Position numbers and translations under genes: made by a program
Part shown: piece by piece, positions 1 to 12,386 of the stretch
How positions within the stretch are numbered: position 1 is the stretch's first letter
How the letters are laid out: each line of letters starts with the position of its first letter
The notes under the pieces: generated by a model
The model's database searches: none
Told to the model about the DNA's origin: nothing
Seen by the model: only the letters and a program-made list of their open reading frames with translations
DNA from: Archilochus colubris
Taxonomy: Eukaryota; Chordata; Aves; Apodiformes; Trochilidae
Reading direction: 5' to 3'
NCBI GenBank assembly: GCA_023079485.1
Contig: CM041115.1
Location: forward strand, 42,542,305-42,606,304
DNA: 64,000 nt

Positions 1-599
1 AAAGAAGTCAGGTTGCTGGTTGATGCTGCATCTGTTGGTGGTGTTACGTCTCTTTATCTCTCACTCTTTCTCCCTCTCTCCCTTTTGCCTCAGAAAAAGG
101 GAGAAAATGGCAGAAAGCCATACATTTATCATATTCAGTCGAGCAATACTTAAAGCACAGGGCACAATAAAATTCATTGACATTCTCGCCATAAAGCTGT
201 CATAGCAGCATTGATATCAGGTGATAGTTCTACAAGTGCATGTCAAATATGTGCTTATCTGTTTTGACATCTGTTGGTGGAAACTCTCTTTTTCTACTTG
301 AGCTGGACAATAACCTTGGTATTCCTTGTGAACAGTTAAGGCCCACAATCGCTGTTTTAAGAAGGCATAGCTTTTAACTTAAACCTGTCATAACAAACTA
401 GCAGATTACAAATGATTAGGAAACAAAAATCGGCATATTTGAAATAGATACTCTCACAACATTAAATCATTAGTTGCTTTGCTCACTTAATACCTTCCTA
501 TCATGTTGAATTTCACAAATATAAGTATGTATATATACATATTTGGTGATCATTTTTTTCCCCTTCTCACCACTTTCTTACCTATTTCTCCCTCCCACC

Positions 600-615
600 A
601 AAAAAAAAAAAAAAA
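600..615. repeat. Poly-A tract, 16 nt
   Basis: An uninterrupted A run following a C/T-rich stretch. No retrotransposon body is recognisable next to it, so it is treated as simple sequence. Confidence 0.9.
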
Positions 616-3600
616 TTCAGTCAAAGCATTTTTCCATTAAATAGAACTGAGCTTAGAAGGTAGTTTTGGAAAAAGAATGTTTTGAAGCACAAGATTCCTT
701 TTGCTTCTTTAGAACAGATAGACAGACACCTTTAGGAACACTGTGTGGCACCAGCCAGAGGTGTAAACCAGGAGTGCCTCCTTTTGCTCCAGTGTCCGTT
801 GGTGATGATACTAAATAACTTACTAATAGTAAAAAATAATTTAATTTAGAATTAAATTATCATGACAGCATCTCATTTTTCAACTGAAATAACAAGTTTC
901 TAGGCCCAAAATGTGCAACTACTACAAATTGTGACTTTGGCATCATGCCAATATTATGCTGTGTGTGTATTGCAACATGATCAAAACAGTGTCGATTAAT
1001 GCATCTATATATTAATTATTTGATTTGGGCTAAATGGCTATTTTAAATTTTTTTTTTCCAATGGGCAATTAATTCCTTTTAAAAAATTAGCACATTTAGC
1101 ACATTAGCACAGTAGTATTAGTACACCAGACTTTCTTTTAGCAGTGAGATGGACTACATGAAGCAGATTGTGGATTAAATACAATTGGTACAAATGGAGA
1201 ACTGTTTCTGTAACTTCCATAAAATCAAGTAGTGATTTTATGGGCACCATAATCTAAAAAAATCATCCTTTCAGGGCAACCTCAGGTTCATTTACAATCT
1301 CCAAATATAATTACTTGCTTAGAACATAGTAGTACTTTCTCAATGGTAGTGTAATTGTTTCCTAATTTGTGGTTGCTTTGTTTGTTTGATTATAGTGATT
1401 ATGATCTTCATTAGTAGCAACTGGTTAGGCGCTGTGGTTCATGTCATCAAACAAACTGCAGTGCAGAGACAAAGTTTTAGTCTTGAAAAATCTCTTCAGT
1501 GTCAGCAGATACTCTTTTTAACAATAACGTGTTTGTCATTTTTGTTGCAGCTTGATTTTGTGACAGAACTGTGGTTGTATTTCCATTTGACACAGTCGTT
1601 ATTAAAGTATATTTACTCTGTAGTTGTAGAGAAATGTAGTGTAAAAGAAATACAGTGACTTGGTTAACACTCTCCAAGTTTAACAGAGTGTTTTCAAGTA
1701 GTATTCCCAATGTCTGTGTACAAGATGCCTGCTACCAAATGATGTAACACTCATAAAAAGAAATGAAATTGGTGCAGAAGAATGTTTTTTCTATTTACTG
1801 TTCAATGATATATAATCCTTAAAGTATTATATGTGGTCCTATGAAATAAAGTGAGTTTTTTTCCCCCAGAGTTTTTTTGTTCATTGACCATCTCAAATTA
1901 AATACAGGTACAGGAAGAAACTGATACAGATTACTGGGGAAAAAAGACCAAAAAGCCTCCATAAAAAAAACCTCTTGTTAGTTCCATACTAACAGGAATC
2001 TACTGTTCATCAGTGTTTCCACGGATTCCCTATCTGGCCCCTCCCTCTGCCCTTCTTGTGTGGATGAGCGTTTACTAATCTTGTGTTTTTCTTATGTTCC
2101 AGTAAAGAAATAAATGATTGAGACTTTTTCTATATACAGATCCAGCGGTAACTGGCCAAGAGATCCAGTCTGATCTCTTGCCTGGAGACACCCACCAGAC
2201 TGTTGCAAAACAGAGGCTGTTTTTATGTTTCCCAATCCTAATCCTTATCCTGGAGTATTAGTCTTTACCACACCCAACAGAAAGCCACAACTGAACCAGA
2301 AGAAATAATAAACCATTTCTCCTGTTCTGCATCACTTTCTTCCTAAACTAACAAATTTTACTGGATTTGGGAACAAATGAGAGTTCCTCTAGGTCTGCAA
2401 CCTGGCTCCAGCTAAGCTCTCAAGCCTGCATCAGTGAGAGGTCTTAACACAAGTGTTTGAGCTCTGCTGACTATTTCAGCATACTTTATCAGCAGATACT
2501 CATTTCAGATCATTTCCAGAAGCTGATCCATACCCAGACAGCTTTCTCAATTTGTGTTAATGTTGAATAAGATTAGTGTGACTGCCTGTGACATAGGTGT
2601 AAGATAAGTTATTGCTTGTGAATTGGTACAAGGCAGTGTTGAATACTCGAGGAAATTAGCAATTCAGGTAATGAAGAAAGCATTTGAATCGTGTAGAAAA
2701 TAAAGCATTGTCTTCTTTACATAAATATAAGGGTAACATGTAATCTCAAATACCTGCTCATTCTGTGAATATAATCACTGCTTTGTGTAGACTGATTTGT
2801 GCGTCATGTGAGTCGTACTTATTGTATTTTGGGAATGCCTCAGAATGGAATTAAGATTCCATTATAGTAGGTCTTAATTTTTCCTTTTGTGATCTTTTGA
2901 GAGATGTTCTTCCCACTTTACATTTTCTCGAAAGTGTGGTTTTAGCTCATATGTTTGATCTTGCTCTAGATAAACAGAGGTAGATTAGGCAAATGATTTT
3001 TCAGAATGACAGATTTTTAAGTGAAAAAGACCACTTTTTAAATTATTTTTCTTTTCTTGGGTTACTGAATGCAAAGACTAAAAGAAAGTCTTTGTTAAGA
3101 TACGTAGTAGTCTGAAAAATATAGCTGTAATGTTAATTGAACACTCAAGGAAAATGAGTTTATATTACGAAGGTCTTGGCAATAACAAGTACTCTGTTCT
3201 GAATTTCATGAAGTCAAATCAATATGAAGAAAAAGTTCTATGTTGTTTTGCTGTATTGTGGCCCAAAATATAGCGAAATTTCAACATTACTTAGGCAGAA
3301 GGTAAATGGGAAAGCAGAAGTACCTGAATTCAGCTCTATGGAATTCCTGCTGCACTGTAGTGCAGTGCCTTTGCAAGTCCTAACAGTGTCATCCTATTAA
3401 AAGTGCACTTATGGTTGAAGTTTACTTTACAACCAATAAAGGTGCTCCACCACAAATTATCCATAACAGTAAAAGAACAGAGCACAAATTTGAGGTAGTT
3501 GCTTTTAAAACATAAGTTTAGAATTAAGAGTGCTCTGTTGAGGAGGTACAACTGCTGACGCCTTCAGTCACACAAAACCAGTGGCAAATACTTGGCAATT

Positions 3601-3868
3601 ATTAAAGCCGGCAGAAGAATAAAGTCATTATTTCTAAAGAAGATGGGGCAAAGTATGGAAGACTGCTTGTGCGTTTTTCCAACCTAGAGCTCCAATCATC
3701 AAATGATGTCAACCATGCACAATCATACTACTGTTACTTGCATTTTATTTTTCTAGTCCTTTTCCTTTGTTATATCAGTTATAAATTACGTGAATTAAAC
3801 CTTTTCCTTTGAGGAGACACTCTAAATAGATTGCAGGATGAGAAGCTTTTACTTACTGGTTTACTGAT

Positions 3869-3914
3869 AAATAATTTTCCACATACCACATAATGGTTTT
3901 ATGGAAAATTATTT
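3869..3914. repeat. Perfect 13-bp inverted repeat with 20-nt loop
   Basis: AAATAATTTTCCA at 3869-3881 is the exact reverse complement of TGGAAAATTATTT at 3902-3914. The arms do not extend further in either direction. It could form a hairpin, but the arms are AT-rich and no flanking element is visible, so function is unknown. Confidence 0.85.
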
Positions 3915-4093
3915 GCTGTCGTTTTTCTCATATATCTAATTAATAGCGAATGATTATGTCAACACTTCTTATTTAATTTCTTAACCAAGTTAGGTAGTCA
4001 ATGACTGGAATGTATTCAGGCCAATTGATTGCCTGCAGGAGTGTAACCATACGGATGCCAAATTTCATTTCTTAGCAAGGATTTTCACTGTTA

Positions 4094-4179
4094 GATCTTC
4101 ATAGGTTCAGATCTCTGAACTGGTTTTCCTACTCTTGATCTTCATAGGTTCAGATCTCTGAACTGCTTTTCCTACTCTT
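4094..4179 (+). repeat. 43-bp tandem duplication, two copies
   Basis: Copy 1 is 4094-4136 and copy 2 is 4137-4179. They differ at one base (ACTGGTTTT versus ACTGCTTTT), which points to a recent duplication. Each copy contains the interrupted palindrome GTTCAGA-TC-TCTGAAC, so the duplicated array holds two such sites 43 bp apart. Confidence 0.95.
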
Positions 4180-5246
4180 GGTGTGACTGTTATGTTAGTA
4201 ATCATTAATTTCATGTGGCCAGTGACTCAGGAAAAACAATTCCTGAGAACAAACTGGACCCAGTTTTCAATCTTTTAGTAAATTTTTCATTTTAGAGTTT
4301 TTTGAATCTTTTCTTATCTACCCTCTTGCTCTATCTTGTCGTGGTGGGAAAGTTGTCCTGCGATTTTCACTAACAAAGAAGAAGGAAGAGAAAAATGGTT
4401 CATGCTAAAGGAAAACCCCTGTCTTTATAATTAAGAACAATCAATACTCAATGGGATAAACCAGGGCAAAAGGGAAAAAATAGCGTGATAAGGAGAATAC
4501 TGCCTTTTTGGTACTTTTAAAATTGTCTTTGACTTATTCTCCTGTGCATGTTCAGAGGATCTTGATAAGCTTCTCTGCACCTATCTTTTTGTCTATATGG
4601 TTATTTAGATCAGCTTCTGCTAATCACTGAAGAGATTATCTGAATTGAATCACTACCACTGTATCACTACATCATTATATGAGTAGCAAGTTTAGAACAG
4701 CTCAGCAAAGTATTATTTGCAAAAGTATTCTGAAGCATTTAATTTTTATGACTTTGGTATTGCTGTTGTTTTGTTGACACATATATCATAGAGCTCTTGG
4801 TTTACATGGCATGGGACCACAGTTCACACTCAGAGTGGTAAAATGTATATTTGAATTACACATAAATTTTGGTGAATCGTATTTTCTGCACTTTTGCTTT
4901 TGGCTATCAAGTTATGAAAATTGGAAGAAATCTCAGAAGTAGTTTCTCTGTTTTATCTGAGTTGTGCATTAGAGGGAGAGTCCTGTCACATTTGTTTCAA
5001 GAGCAACATTAAGTAAATACTCTTTGACAGTTTTAGTCTCAGTTTGGAACTAGAGTCTCCCATGTGGGTTTAGTTTTCGCATACTTGCCATCAGTCTGTG
5101 CATTCTTCGCACTTTTCTTCTCTGCTCTAGTATTACACTTCTTCATTGTTTCTCAGTATAGAACAGATATCAGTAAAAGATCTCAGGTGAGTATCTCTTG
5201 CCTTTCCTGACCTGGACACTTCTGTTTAGCAGATTTCATTGCTGTG

Positions 5247-5277
<31 letters not shown>

Positions 5278-6339
5278 GGGGCAGTAGGTCTTCTGCCATC
5301 TTCTATACACCTAGAAGATAGTGTGTTTTTCTTAAGCTTTTCTATTTGGGATAGTGGGGAAGAATTTTTAAGATGAGCTTCTTTGAAGTTACCAACACTA
5401 GATCAGAGTTGGAGAAGGTAGGAGCTCTGTTCTGGTGGCTGAAAGTCTTGAGTTCAGAACACTTGCTGGGGAATGTGTGTATTTTACCAGGATAAAAAGA
5501 GCTCAAAACTAATACTTAAGTTGATGCAGGAAAAAGTGTTGTGCTGTTTGTGGTCATTACTGCTGTTGTGTGAAAGTCAACATGTTTTATTCACTACAAT
5601 ATTTCAATTTTTCTTCTTTTTTTTTTTTGGTTGGTTGGTTGTTTTTGATCTTGTCAGGTTTTCTGTTAGCTTAAGTAATGATTACTGTCTAACTCAGAAA
5701 AGTCAAAGGCTGAAAAATGTTAAAGAAACAAAATAATGGTAGACAAAGTTGAGGTTGCTGTTAAAGCCTCTTCTGGGAGGCCTTCCACTTGCTTATTTTT
5801 GATCTTTCAATACAGGCCTGATTGTGTAAAACACAGAAGTATTTAAATCTCTTGATCCGTGGGAGCATTTGTGTGCTTAATCTGGATGAAGGGCATAAGC
5901 ATCTGTTGTATTTCATGTTTTTCTTTTTTTCTCACCAACACTCCAATCTCACTACTGTGTTGGCATGGTATTTATTAACCCATATCTGTTCCCTCCCCTT
6001 TTCAGTCTCCAGTTCCATGCATCTAAAACTGAGGAACAGGCCTGCAGATGAGTCATATGAATGTCTTCCTGTGCTCTTGAACTTGTATGCATGCACAAGA
6101 TGGAGTATTTCTTGTTTTGGTCATTCACATTTCCAGAAGACTTACTCTACATATTAATTTTTGAAAACAAGGTTTAGAGTCAGTGATATATATTATTGCA
6201 ACAGTACAGTTGAAATGAGTTGTATTTTTAAACGCATTAAATGTATTTTCTTCAGAGAAAGGTACTATTTCAGATGTTAAGGCAGGTTGGTGTGTGTCAG
6301 TGCTCCTCTACTGAATTTGTCAGTATTCTACTGGACAGC
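4180..6339. other. Noncoding DNA with simple repeats
   Basis: No supported gene. It contains a 25-nt poly-T (5247-5271) and a T-rich stretch with GGTT repeats (about 5614-5646). The open frame covering 5822-6157 has no recognisable domain, and its exon boundaries are not supported. Confidence 0.55.
5247..5271. repeat. Poly-T tract, 25 nt
   Basis: Pure T run followed by AAGATTGGGG. No retrotransposon body is recognised beside it on the minus strand. Confidence 0.9.
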
Positions 6340-6847
6340 AACTACCAGGACTACTGAGGCCACACTTGTACAGTGTTTAGTTCTGAGCTTTATAGTACAA
6401 TAGAGATGCTGAGAGATGCTCAAAAGAGTCCTGGGAAGGGCCACCTGTCCCACAAGGAAAGGGTGGGGACTGGGGAAGAGAAGGCTTGAAGGATCTTCTC
6501 GCTTTGTACAAATAACTGATGGGAGGGTGTAAAGAGAATGGAGCCAGAGACTTCTCTCTGATGTCCAGCAACAGAACAATAGGAAATTTTCACTATTGCT
6601 TTTCTTGTGCCCATTGTCTTCTGTCCCGCCATTATACATCATGTGAAACAGACAGGACTTTTTATTAACATCAGGAAATACTTTTTGACTTTGAGGGTGA
6701 GTGAGAACTGACACAGGCTGGCGAGGGAGACAGTTGAGTCTCTGTCCTTGGATATCTTTGATGCAGATACCTGGATGTGGTTCTTGGCAATCGGCTCTAG
6801 GTGACCCTTCTAGAGCAAGAGTGGTGGATCAGATGCAGAGGTAGGAG
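6340..6847 (+). mobile_element. CR1 LINE, old 3' fragment
   Basis: The sequence follows the CR1 3' region in order: the segment ending in an altered TTCTGGGC-like stretch, GGGCCAC, CTGATGGGAGGGTGTAAAG, GGAGCCAGA, then GGCTCTAGGTGACCCTTCTAGAGCAAG. The last matches the CR1 tail motif GCTCTAGGTGACCCTGCTTGAGCAGG with several changes. The copy is diverged, with frameshifts and no usable reading frame. CR1 is the main LINE family of birds. The 5' boundary is approximate, and the 3' end runs into a second CR1 copy. Confidence 0.8.
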
Positions 6848-6869
6848 TATTGGATGATGAGTAGCTTTA

Positions 6870-7506
6870 CATGAGCTGGCAATGGGCACTTGAAACCCAA
6901 AAGGCCAACTGTGTCCTGAGCTATAACAAAAGGTGTTGCCAGCAGGTTGAGGGAGGTGATACTTCACCTCTACTCTACTCTCATGAGCCCCCACTTGGGG
7001 TACTGTGTCCTGTTCTGGAGCCCCTAGCACAGGAAGGACATAGAGCTGCTGGAGCAAGTCTAGAGATGGGCCACAAAGATGATCAGAGGGCCAGAGCACT
7101 TCTCCAGTGAAGACAGGCGGAGGACATTGGGGTTGTTCATTCTGAAGAAGAGAAAGAAGAGAAAGCTCTGGAGAGATGTTATAGCAGCCTTCCAGTACCT
7201 GAAGGGGGCCTACAAGAAATCTGGTGATGAAATTTTTATAAGGACAGGCAGTGATAGGATGAGAGGAAACCATTTCAAACTGAAAGAGGGTAAATTTAGT
7301 CTAGACATTAGGAAAAAATTACTTCCTCTGGGTGGGGTGAGCCACTAGAACCCAGGGATGCTGTGCATGCCCCATCCCTGGAAGTGTTCAAACTTGGGTG
7401 GGGGATGGAGCAACATGGTCTATTGAGAGGTGTCTTTGCTTTTGTGCAGGTGGTTTGGAACTAAATGACCTTAAGGTCCCTTCAAACCTAAACCATTCTG
7501 TCATTC
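6870..7506 (+). mobile_element. CR1 LINE 3' fragment, second copy
   Basis: A well-matched CR1 3' region: GCCAACTGTGTCCTGAGC, GAGGGAGGTGATACT, GGAGCCCCTAGCAC, AAAGATGATCAGAGGGCC, AGCCTTCCAGTACCTGAAGG, and the tail CTTAAGGTCCCTTCAAACC with a degenerate terminal repeat (CATTCTGTCATTCC). It encodes part of the reverse-transcriptase C-terminal region, broken by frameshifts. It lies only about 20 bp downstream of another CR1 3' end in the same orientation and resembles a different subfamily, so this is a separate insertion and not one long copy. Confidence 0.9.
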
Positions 7507-10500
7507 CAGATCCTGTCCAATGTCAACCATTTTGTGACAGTGACAGCCATTTTGTCAGCCATTAATGACACAGAATTAAAATTTAGCAATTACAACATTA
7601 ATACACAGTTTGGCTACCTTCCCTGTCTCTTGCACTGAACAAAAATAGTAGTAATAAAACCAGATTATTTGTAAAATCCATCTGTTTTGCTAAAGGTCTG
7701 GGTAAGTTCAATCTATCAAGTAGTAAATAACATGTTCTTGCCATTCCTAGATTTATCTTATGAAAGAGTAATTGAGGTATGTAAGTACTCTCGGGTCTGC
7801 TTCAAATCAGCATCAAAAAAATTGTGGCAGCTTATGGTGTGGGATAACAAACTAGGAATTAGTTTCATAGCAATATTACTATGTTCTTGTTAAACCTTAG
7901 TGGGGTGTCCTTTTTCAAAACCAATGATTACAATATGCTGTAATAGTGATAATTACAGATGTTCTACTGTGTTTGGGAATGGGTATTTAAAGTTTCAAAT
8001 TTTATACATTCTTTTGTGTCACACAAGGAAAAAAAGGTGCATTTTTAAAGTGAGAACTGAGGCTTGTCCACTCAGCTCCAAAAGCTGAACCTTTGGAAGT
8101 GAAACTGAACATTGCAAAACTTAAAAATAGATGGCTAAGAAGTTAACATGATGCCATAAGCCAGTATTCCTAAAGTCATAGAACACACAATCTCTGATAT
8201 ATATGTTGTACTGCATTTCTTTAATTCTCTGAAACTCAAAATTTTTATTTTTATTTTTTTAAACAATAGGTGCTCTAACAGTTCTTTATTGAACTGCTTC
8301 ACAATGAGCTTGGCTGCTTGCAGTCAAGGATTGTATCCTGTATTTGTGCTCAGAAAATGGACCTTGTAGGGTACAGCATGTTTGTAGAGGATGCCAGCTG
8401 TTAAAAAAGTTACCTCATGGTCTCCAGTCATTTGGGACTTGATGTAGATCTGACCTGAAACTAGTGGTTAGTCTGTGGGCCTAAGTGCATAAAATGCATA
8501 GCATTAGTTGCAGAATATAGGTAACTTGAAAAAGGAAGTCCATGGGTACTATTGCAGTACCACTGGCTAATGAAATGATCATTGTGAAGAACTTGAAATA
8601 TATGTAGAAGACACAGCCTTTCTGGAAATTCAAATTATTTCTATAATCCTGTATTCTCCACACCTCTGTAATTGTAGTGTTGTCAGAATTAGTGTAAATC
8701 GAAGAAGAGAGAGAGATTAAAACATATATGTCAAGGTAATAGTTCTCAAATCTGTTATATAATAAGGCAAATTTAAGGTAACTTTGGTAAATAAATAGTC
8801 AAAATGTTAAAATGGGGTAAAAGAACCCATGTGTGAGGAGGGTACAACATCCTTGTCTGAGTTTTGCAGGTTGCTATGTATCCATATTGAGGCACTCTCA
8901 CTAGGCATTATTTAACAAATTACTGAACTATTGAGTAAGAAAACCATACAACACAGACCTGAAAATACATGTCATAGCCATGTCCAGAGAGTGCAGCAGA
9001 GAAGAAAACTGGTGTTAGAACATCTTTACATTTAAGAAATTATTTTTAACAGTATTCAGAAATATAGTGATAGAGGCTTGGTTTGAATTGAGTCATTACC
9101 CAGTTAAAAATAACCTTTCCAGGTCATGTAATTTTGTTTGCCGCAGTGAAATAAGTTTATTTCAGCAGAATGAAGCCGTTATTAGCTTGGCAGAGTCCAC
9201 TTGTCAGAATTTTATGGAGCAGAACACCATTTGGCTTGGAAATTCAATAAATACTGTAATGTGAGACGAGTTAAACTCCAAGGGCTGAAATGGTACAGTG
9301 TGGGGAATTCGTCACTAACGCATTGTTTGACACTTCCGTGAATAAAATACCGGACTATATGAAGAATGATCATTAAAAATAAGGCAGACATCTCTCTCAA
9401 AGCACACTGTGAAGTTAAATGTATGGATTGTGTGTGTTTTTTCTATATTCCAGCAGAATACCTGTATTTCAAAACGTTACTAAATAAGTAAATACTTCAC
9501 ATTTCTATTTTTATATACTTCATTTCTCCTACATGCATTTCATTTAAAACTGGAATTAGGAGGGGAATGGTTTAACACAGTTGGAGGAAATATACAATTA
9601 AGTGTAATCAAACTATTATTGTTTAAATCATCCTGGGAAAATTTGGTCTGTGCTGTGCATTTTTCTGAAATGTGGGAGGTTGATGTGCCGTCTCCAGTGG
9701 GAGAGGAGTAGGCAAACTAATTGCTCTCCCTGCAAGGTGAAACTATGCAATTCAGTCATGTGATAATTTTAGAGGCTGGGATGAGATAGTCAGCAAAAAC
9801 TGGTTGGGGTGCCCTCCAGCTATCCAGATTTTCTGCTTGTGCTTGGACACTATAATTTGAAATAACTCCTTAAAGCATTCTCTCTTAGTATGGGAATAAG
9901 TGATGGAGTAATTTTAGGTTTCCAGCCCTATACAGTAATATATATAAACAGTATTCTAATTAACTGTTGAATATATGGTGGAAAATTTCTTATATGAAGT
10001 AATTCTGTCAAGACTGGATATTTTTTTATAAAAAAGGTGCATTTGAAGTAGGAGTTGCTGTTTTGATACTGAAATACTACTTGAAATACTACCACCATGC
10101 TTGTTACTTTGTAGAAATCAGGTGATGCTATTTCAGTAATTCTGCAAGTTTTCACAATTCTGCAAGTGTTCACATATGGTAATTTCTAGAAGGTGAAGGA
10201 TTCCTGTGAGGAGTCAAATGTTGCACCACAGCAGGAAAAGCTTGTAACATATTCTAGATTATAGTAACTTAATTTGTTTCCTGCATTTATTCCATCTCAG
10301 ATGTTGAGTCTGTTTTCTTTTGTCATATAAAAATCTTGCTGTTTATGTGTTCATTTCCAACCACAGTCACACAATGTGAGGGATCAGGGTGAGTCCTACA
10401 TCTATTGGAGGCAGGGAGAAATGGTTTGCTTGTGTGCAGTAGAGTGCTAAAGATGTCCATATACTTTTAAAGAGTATTAAAATTGATGTTACCTGTATCA

Positions 10501-12200
10501 TCAGTTCATGACTGATTATTTCTTCCAGTGTAAATATGACTAAATACAGAGAATATACTCTAGTTCCTTTGATCAAAGTGCTACCTTTGGTACTGTACTT
10601 GGATAATGCTATCATGCTTTTTTGTATCACATAAGAAAAAAAAGGGGGTGGCATTTGAAAAAAATATTGGTTTCTTTTTTTTTTTTTTTTTTTAGTATGC
10701 TTTGTATTCATTATTTTCCAAAAATAGCTGTGCTCTGCATCTTTTTATTCAATCTGAGCAGAATTATCTTGTCTTCTCTACTCTTATTTGTTTGGTTCAG
10801 AAATAGGTTCATTGCAGTCGATACGTCCGTATCTACTACTCAAATTACTATCCTGAAGATGACAGAAACTGGGTAGACAAATCTGTTCCTAGATAAATGT
10901 TAGGACATAATATCTCTCTTATTTAGTGTAGGATACTTCTCTCATTTGGAAGTAAGAATTCTCACATTTACCTTGGAAATAAGAGTGTGCCTTAAAGTAT
11001 CTTAAATTAGTATTTTTAAGAGAGCTCCACTTGTCTTAAAATGTGTGTCTAAATGTTGAGACTGGTGTTTCATGTTTCTTAATTGCAACCCTTTATTTGA
11101 ATAAAATAGTTTAGCAAAAGGTTTTTCATATACTCAAAACCTTTGCATTTTCTTTGTAGCTATGAGTGTAGCAGAACATAGAAGAGATCATTTACAAATT
11201 ATTAATTCCCAGAAGGCAAGTTAGCTGGGCAAGTTGCGTACGCTTACAGTATATGGGCATAGCTTACCAAAAGAATCTGCTCTGTGATATCCTGAAGCAG
11301 CAATAAACAAACACACCAGAATAATTGACACATTTTCCTGGCATTTCACAGTTTATGTACTGTCACATTCATATTAGTTTCTGGCAACTGTGCATAATGG
11401 TGACTAAAGATACTTAGTTCCTTTTTTTTTTTTGTTCATTTACTTAGTGCACTTAGTGTTATCCTGAGGTTTTGAGGGTTTTGATCAATAATGAAATTAG
11501 AAATTTTAAATTATAATTTTAAAAGTCATACTACTTCAGGAAATTTTATTAAGTTAATGAGACAGATTTTATAAAGAAAGCATGAATTCTAAACACAACA
11601 GTATTGAGAAATTATTGAGAAAGTATCCTAATCACCTGGGACAGTTACGTACTGAGTTAATCTGGATATTTCCCAGGCAGTATATAAACTTCTACTTGTC
11701 AGTAGATTTATGTTTTCAGAAAGACAATGGTATTAGAATTTGACCAGATACAAGGGTGCCCAGTTTTAGTTCACAACACTGCAAGCATTCTAGTTTGACA
11801 TTTTAGGCTAGATCTAAATAGAGGGGATGCAGTGTGGGCTCTTCTTTACATTTATGTCTTCAAGAAGCCACCTACTTGACTGTTTTATCACTAAGAGAGC
11901 TGTTTGTCTTGTGGTCATCCAGAACAACATCATTTGTCTAGAACTGAAACAAAAATTAACCAGCAATTGCAAATACCCAGCCCTAAGTTGGACAAGGATT
12001 TCTGTATTATATTAAAAACATGCCAGACCACAAGGTATAGAGGGTGATAGGTACTTCTTCATGAGGTACTTCTGCATGAGGAAATTTCAGTGAATAGGAC
12101 TTGTGTGCAACAAAATAATTTTGAGTCTAGGAATTTCATGGGATTTAGTAAATTGACAGTTGATGTACCACTGACTTGAGAAATGAGAAATAAACAGAAG
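7507..12200. other. Noncoding DNA, no gene seen
   Basis: Only short chance open frames. It contains a 19-nt poly-T (10,675-10,693), an 18-bp direct repeat (ATTCTGCAAGT[T/G]TTCACA) near 10,139-10,174, and several AT-rich stretches. The part around 9,130-9,400 keeps several CpG dinucleotides and looks less degenerate than its flanks (see findings). Confidence 0.5.
10675..10693. repeat. Poly-T tract, 19 nt
   Basis: Simple T run ending at AGTATGC; no associated element recognised. Confidence 0.85.
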
Positions 12201-12386
12201 AAATAAAACAAATGCTGAGATGAACGCACCTCAGTTCCTCTCCACACACCTCCCTTGTACCCTCTTTTTTTCCCACCAATCCCCCTCTGCACACAGTACA
12301 GTCGACGCCTTTAGGAAGGTGACTGGTGGCATAGCAGTTCAGGGTCTGTCTAGTGGTTTCTTATCTTGTTTTGTCTCTCCTTGGTT

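Larger units (their letters stand above)
1..4093. other. AT-rich noncoding DNA, no gene seen
   Basis: No open frame here has features of a real exon or protein; those present are short and of low complexity. The stretch holds a poly-A run (600-615) and a 13-bp inverted repeat (3869-3914). A slightly GC-richer block lies at about 2130-2480; it looks unlike its surroundings but I cannot assign it to a repeat family. The whole stretch could be intergenic or the intron upstream of the exon at 32.3 kb. Confidence 0.6.

Noticed and set aside
2130..2480. GC-richer block that might be an LTR or DNA-transposon remnant
   Set aside because: No terminal repeats, no target-site duplication and no motif I recognise; left as noncoding DNA.
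6328..7273. Minus-strand open frames of 128 and 158 codons
   Set aside because: They are antisense to two clear plus-strand CR1 3' fragments; the frames come from reading the retrotransposon backwards.
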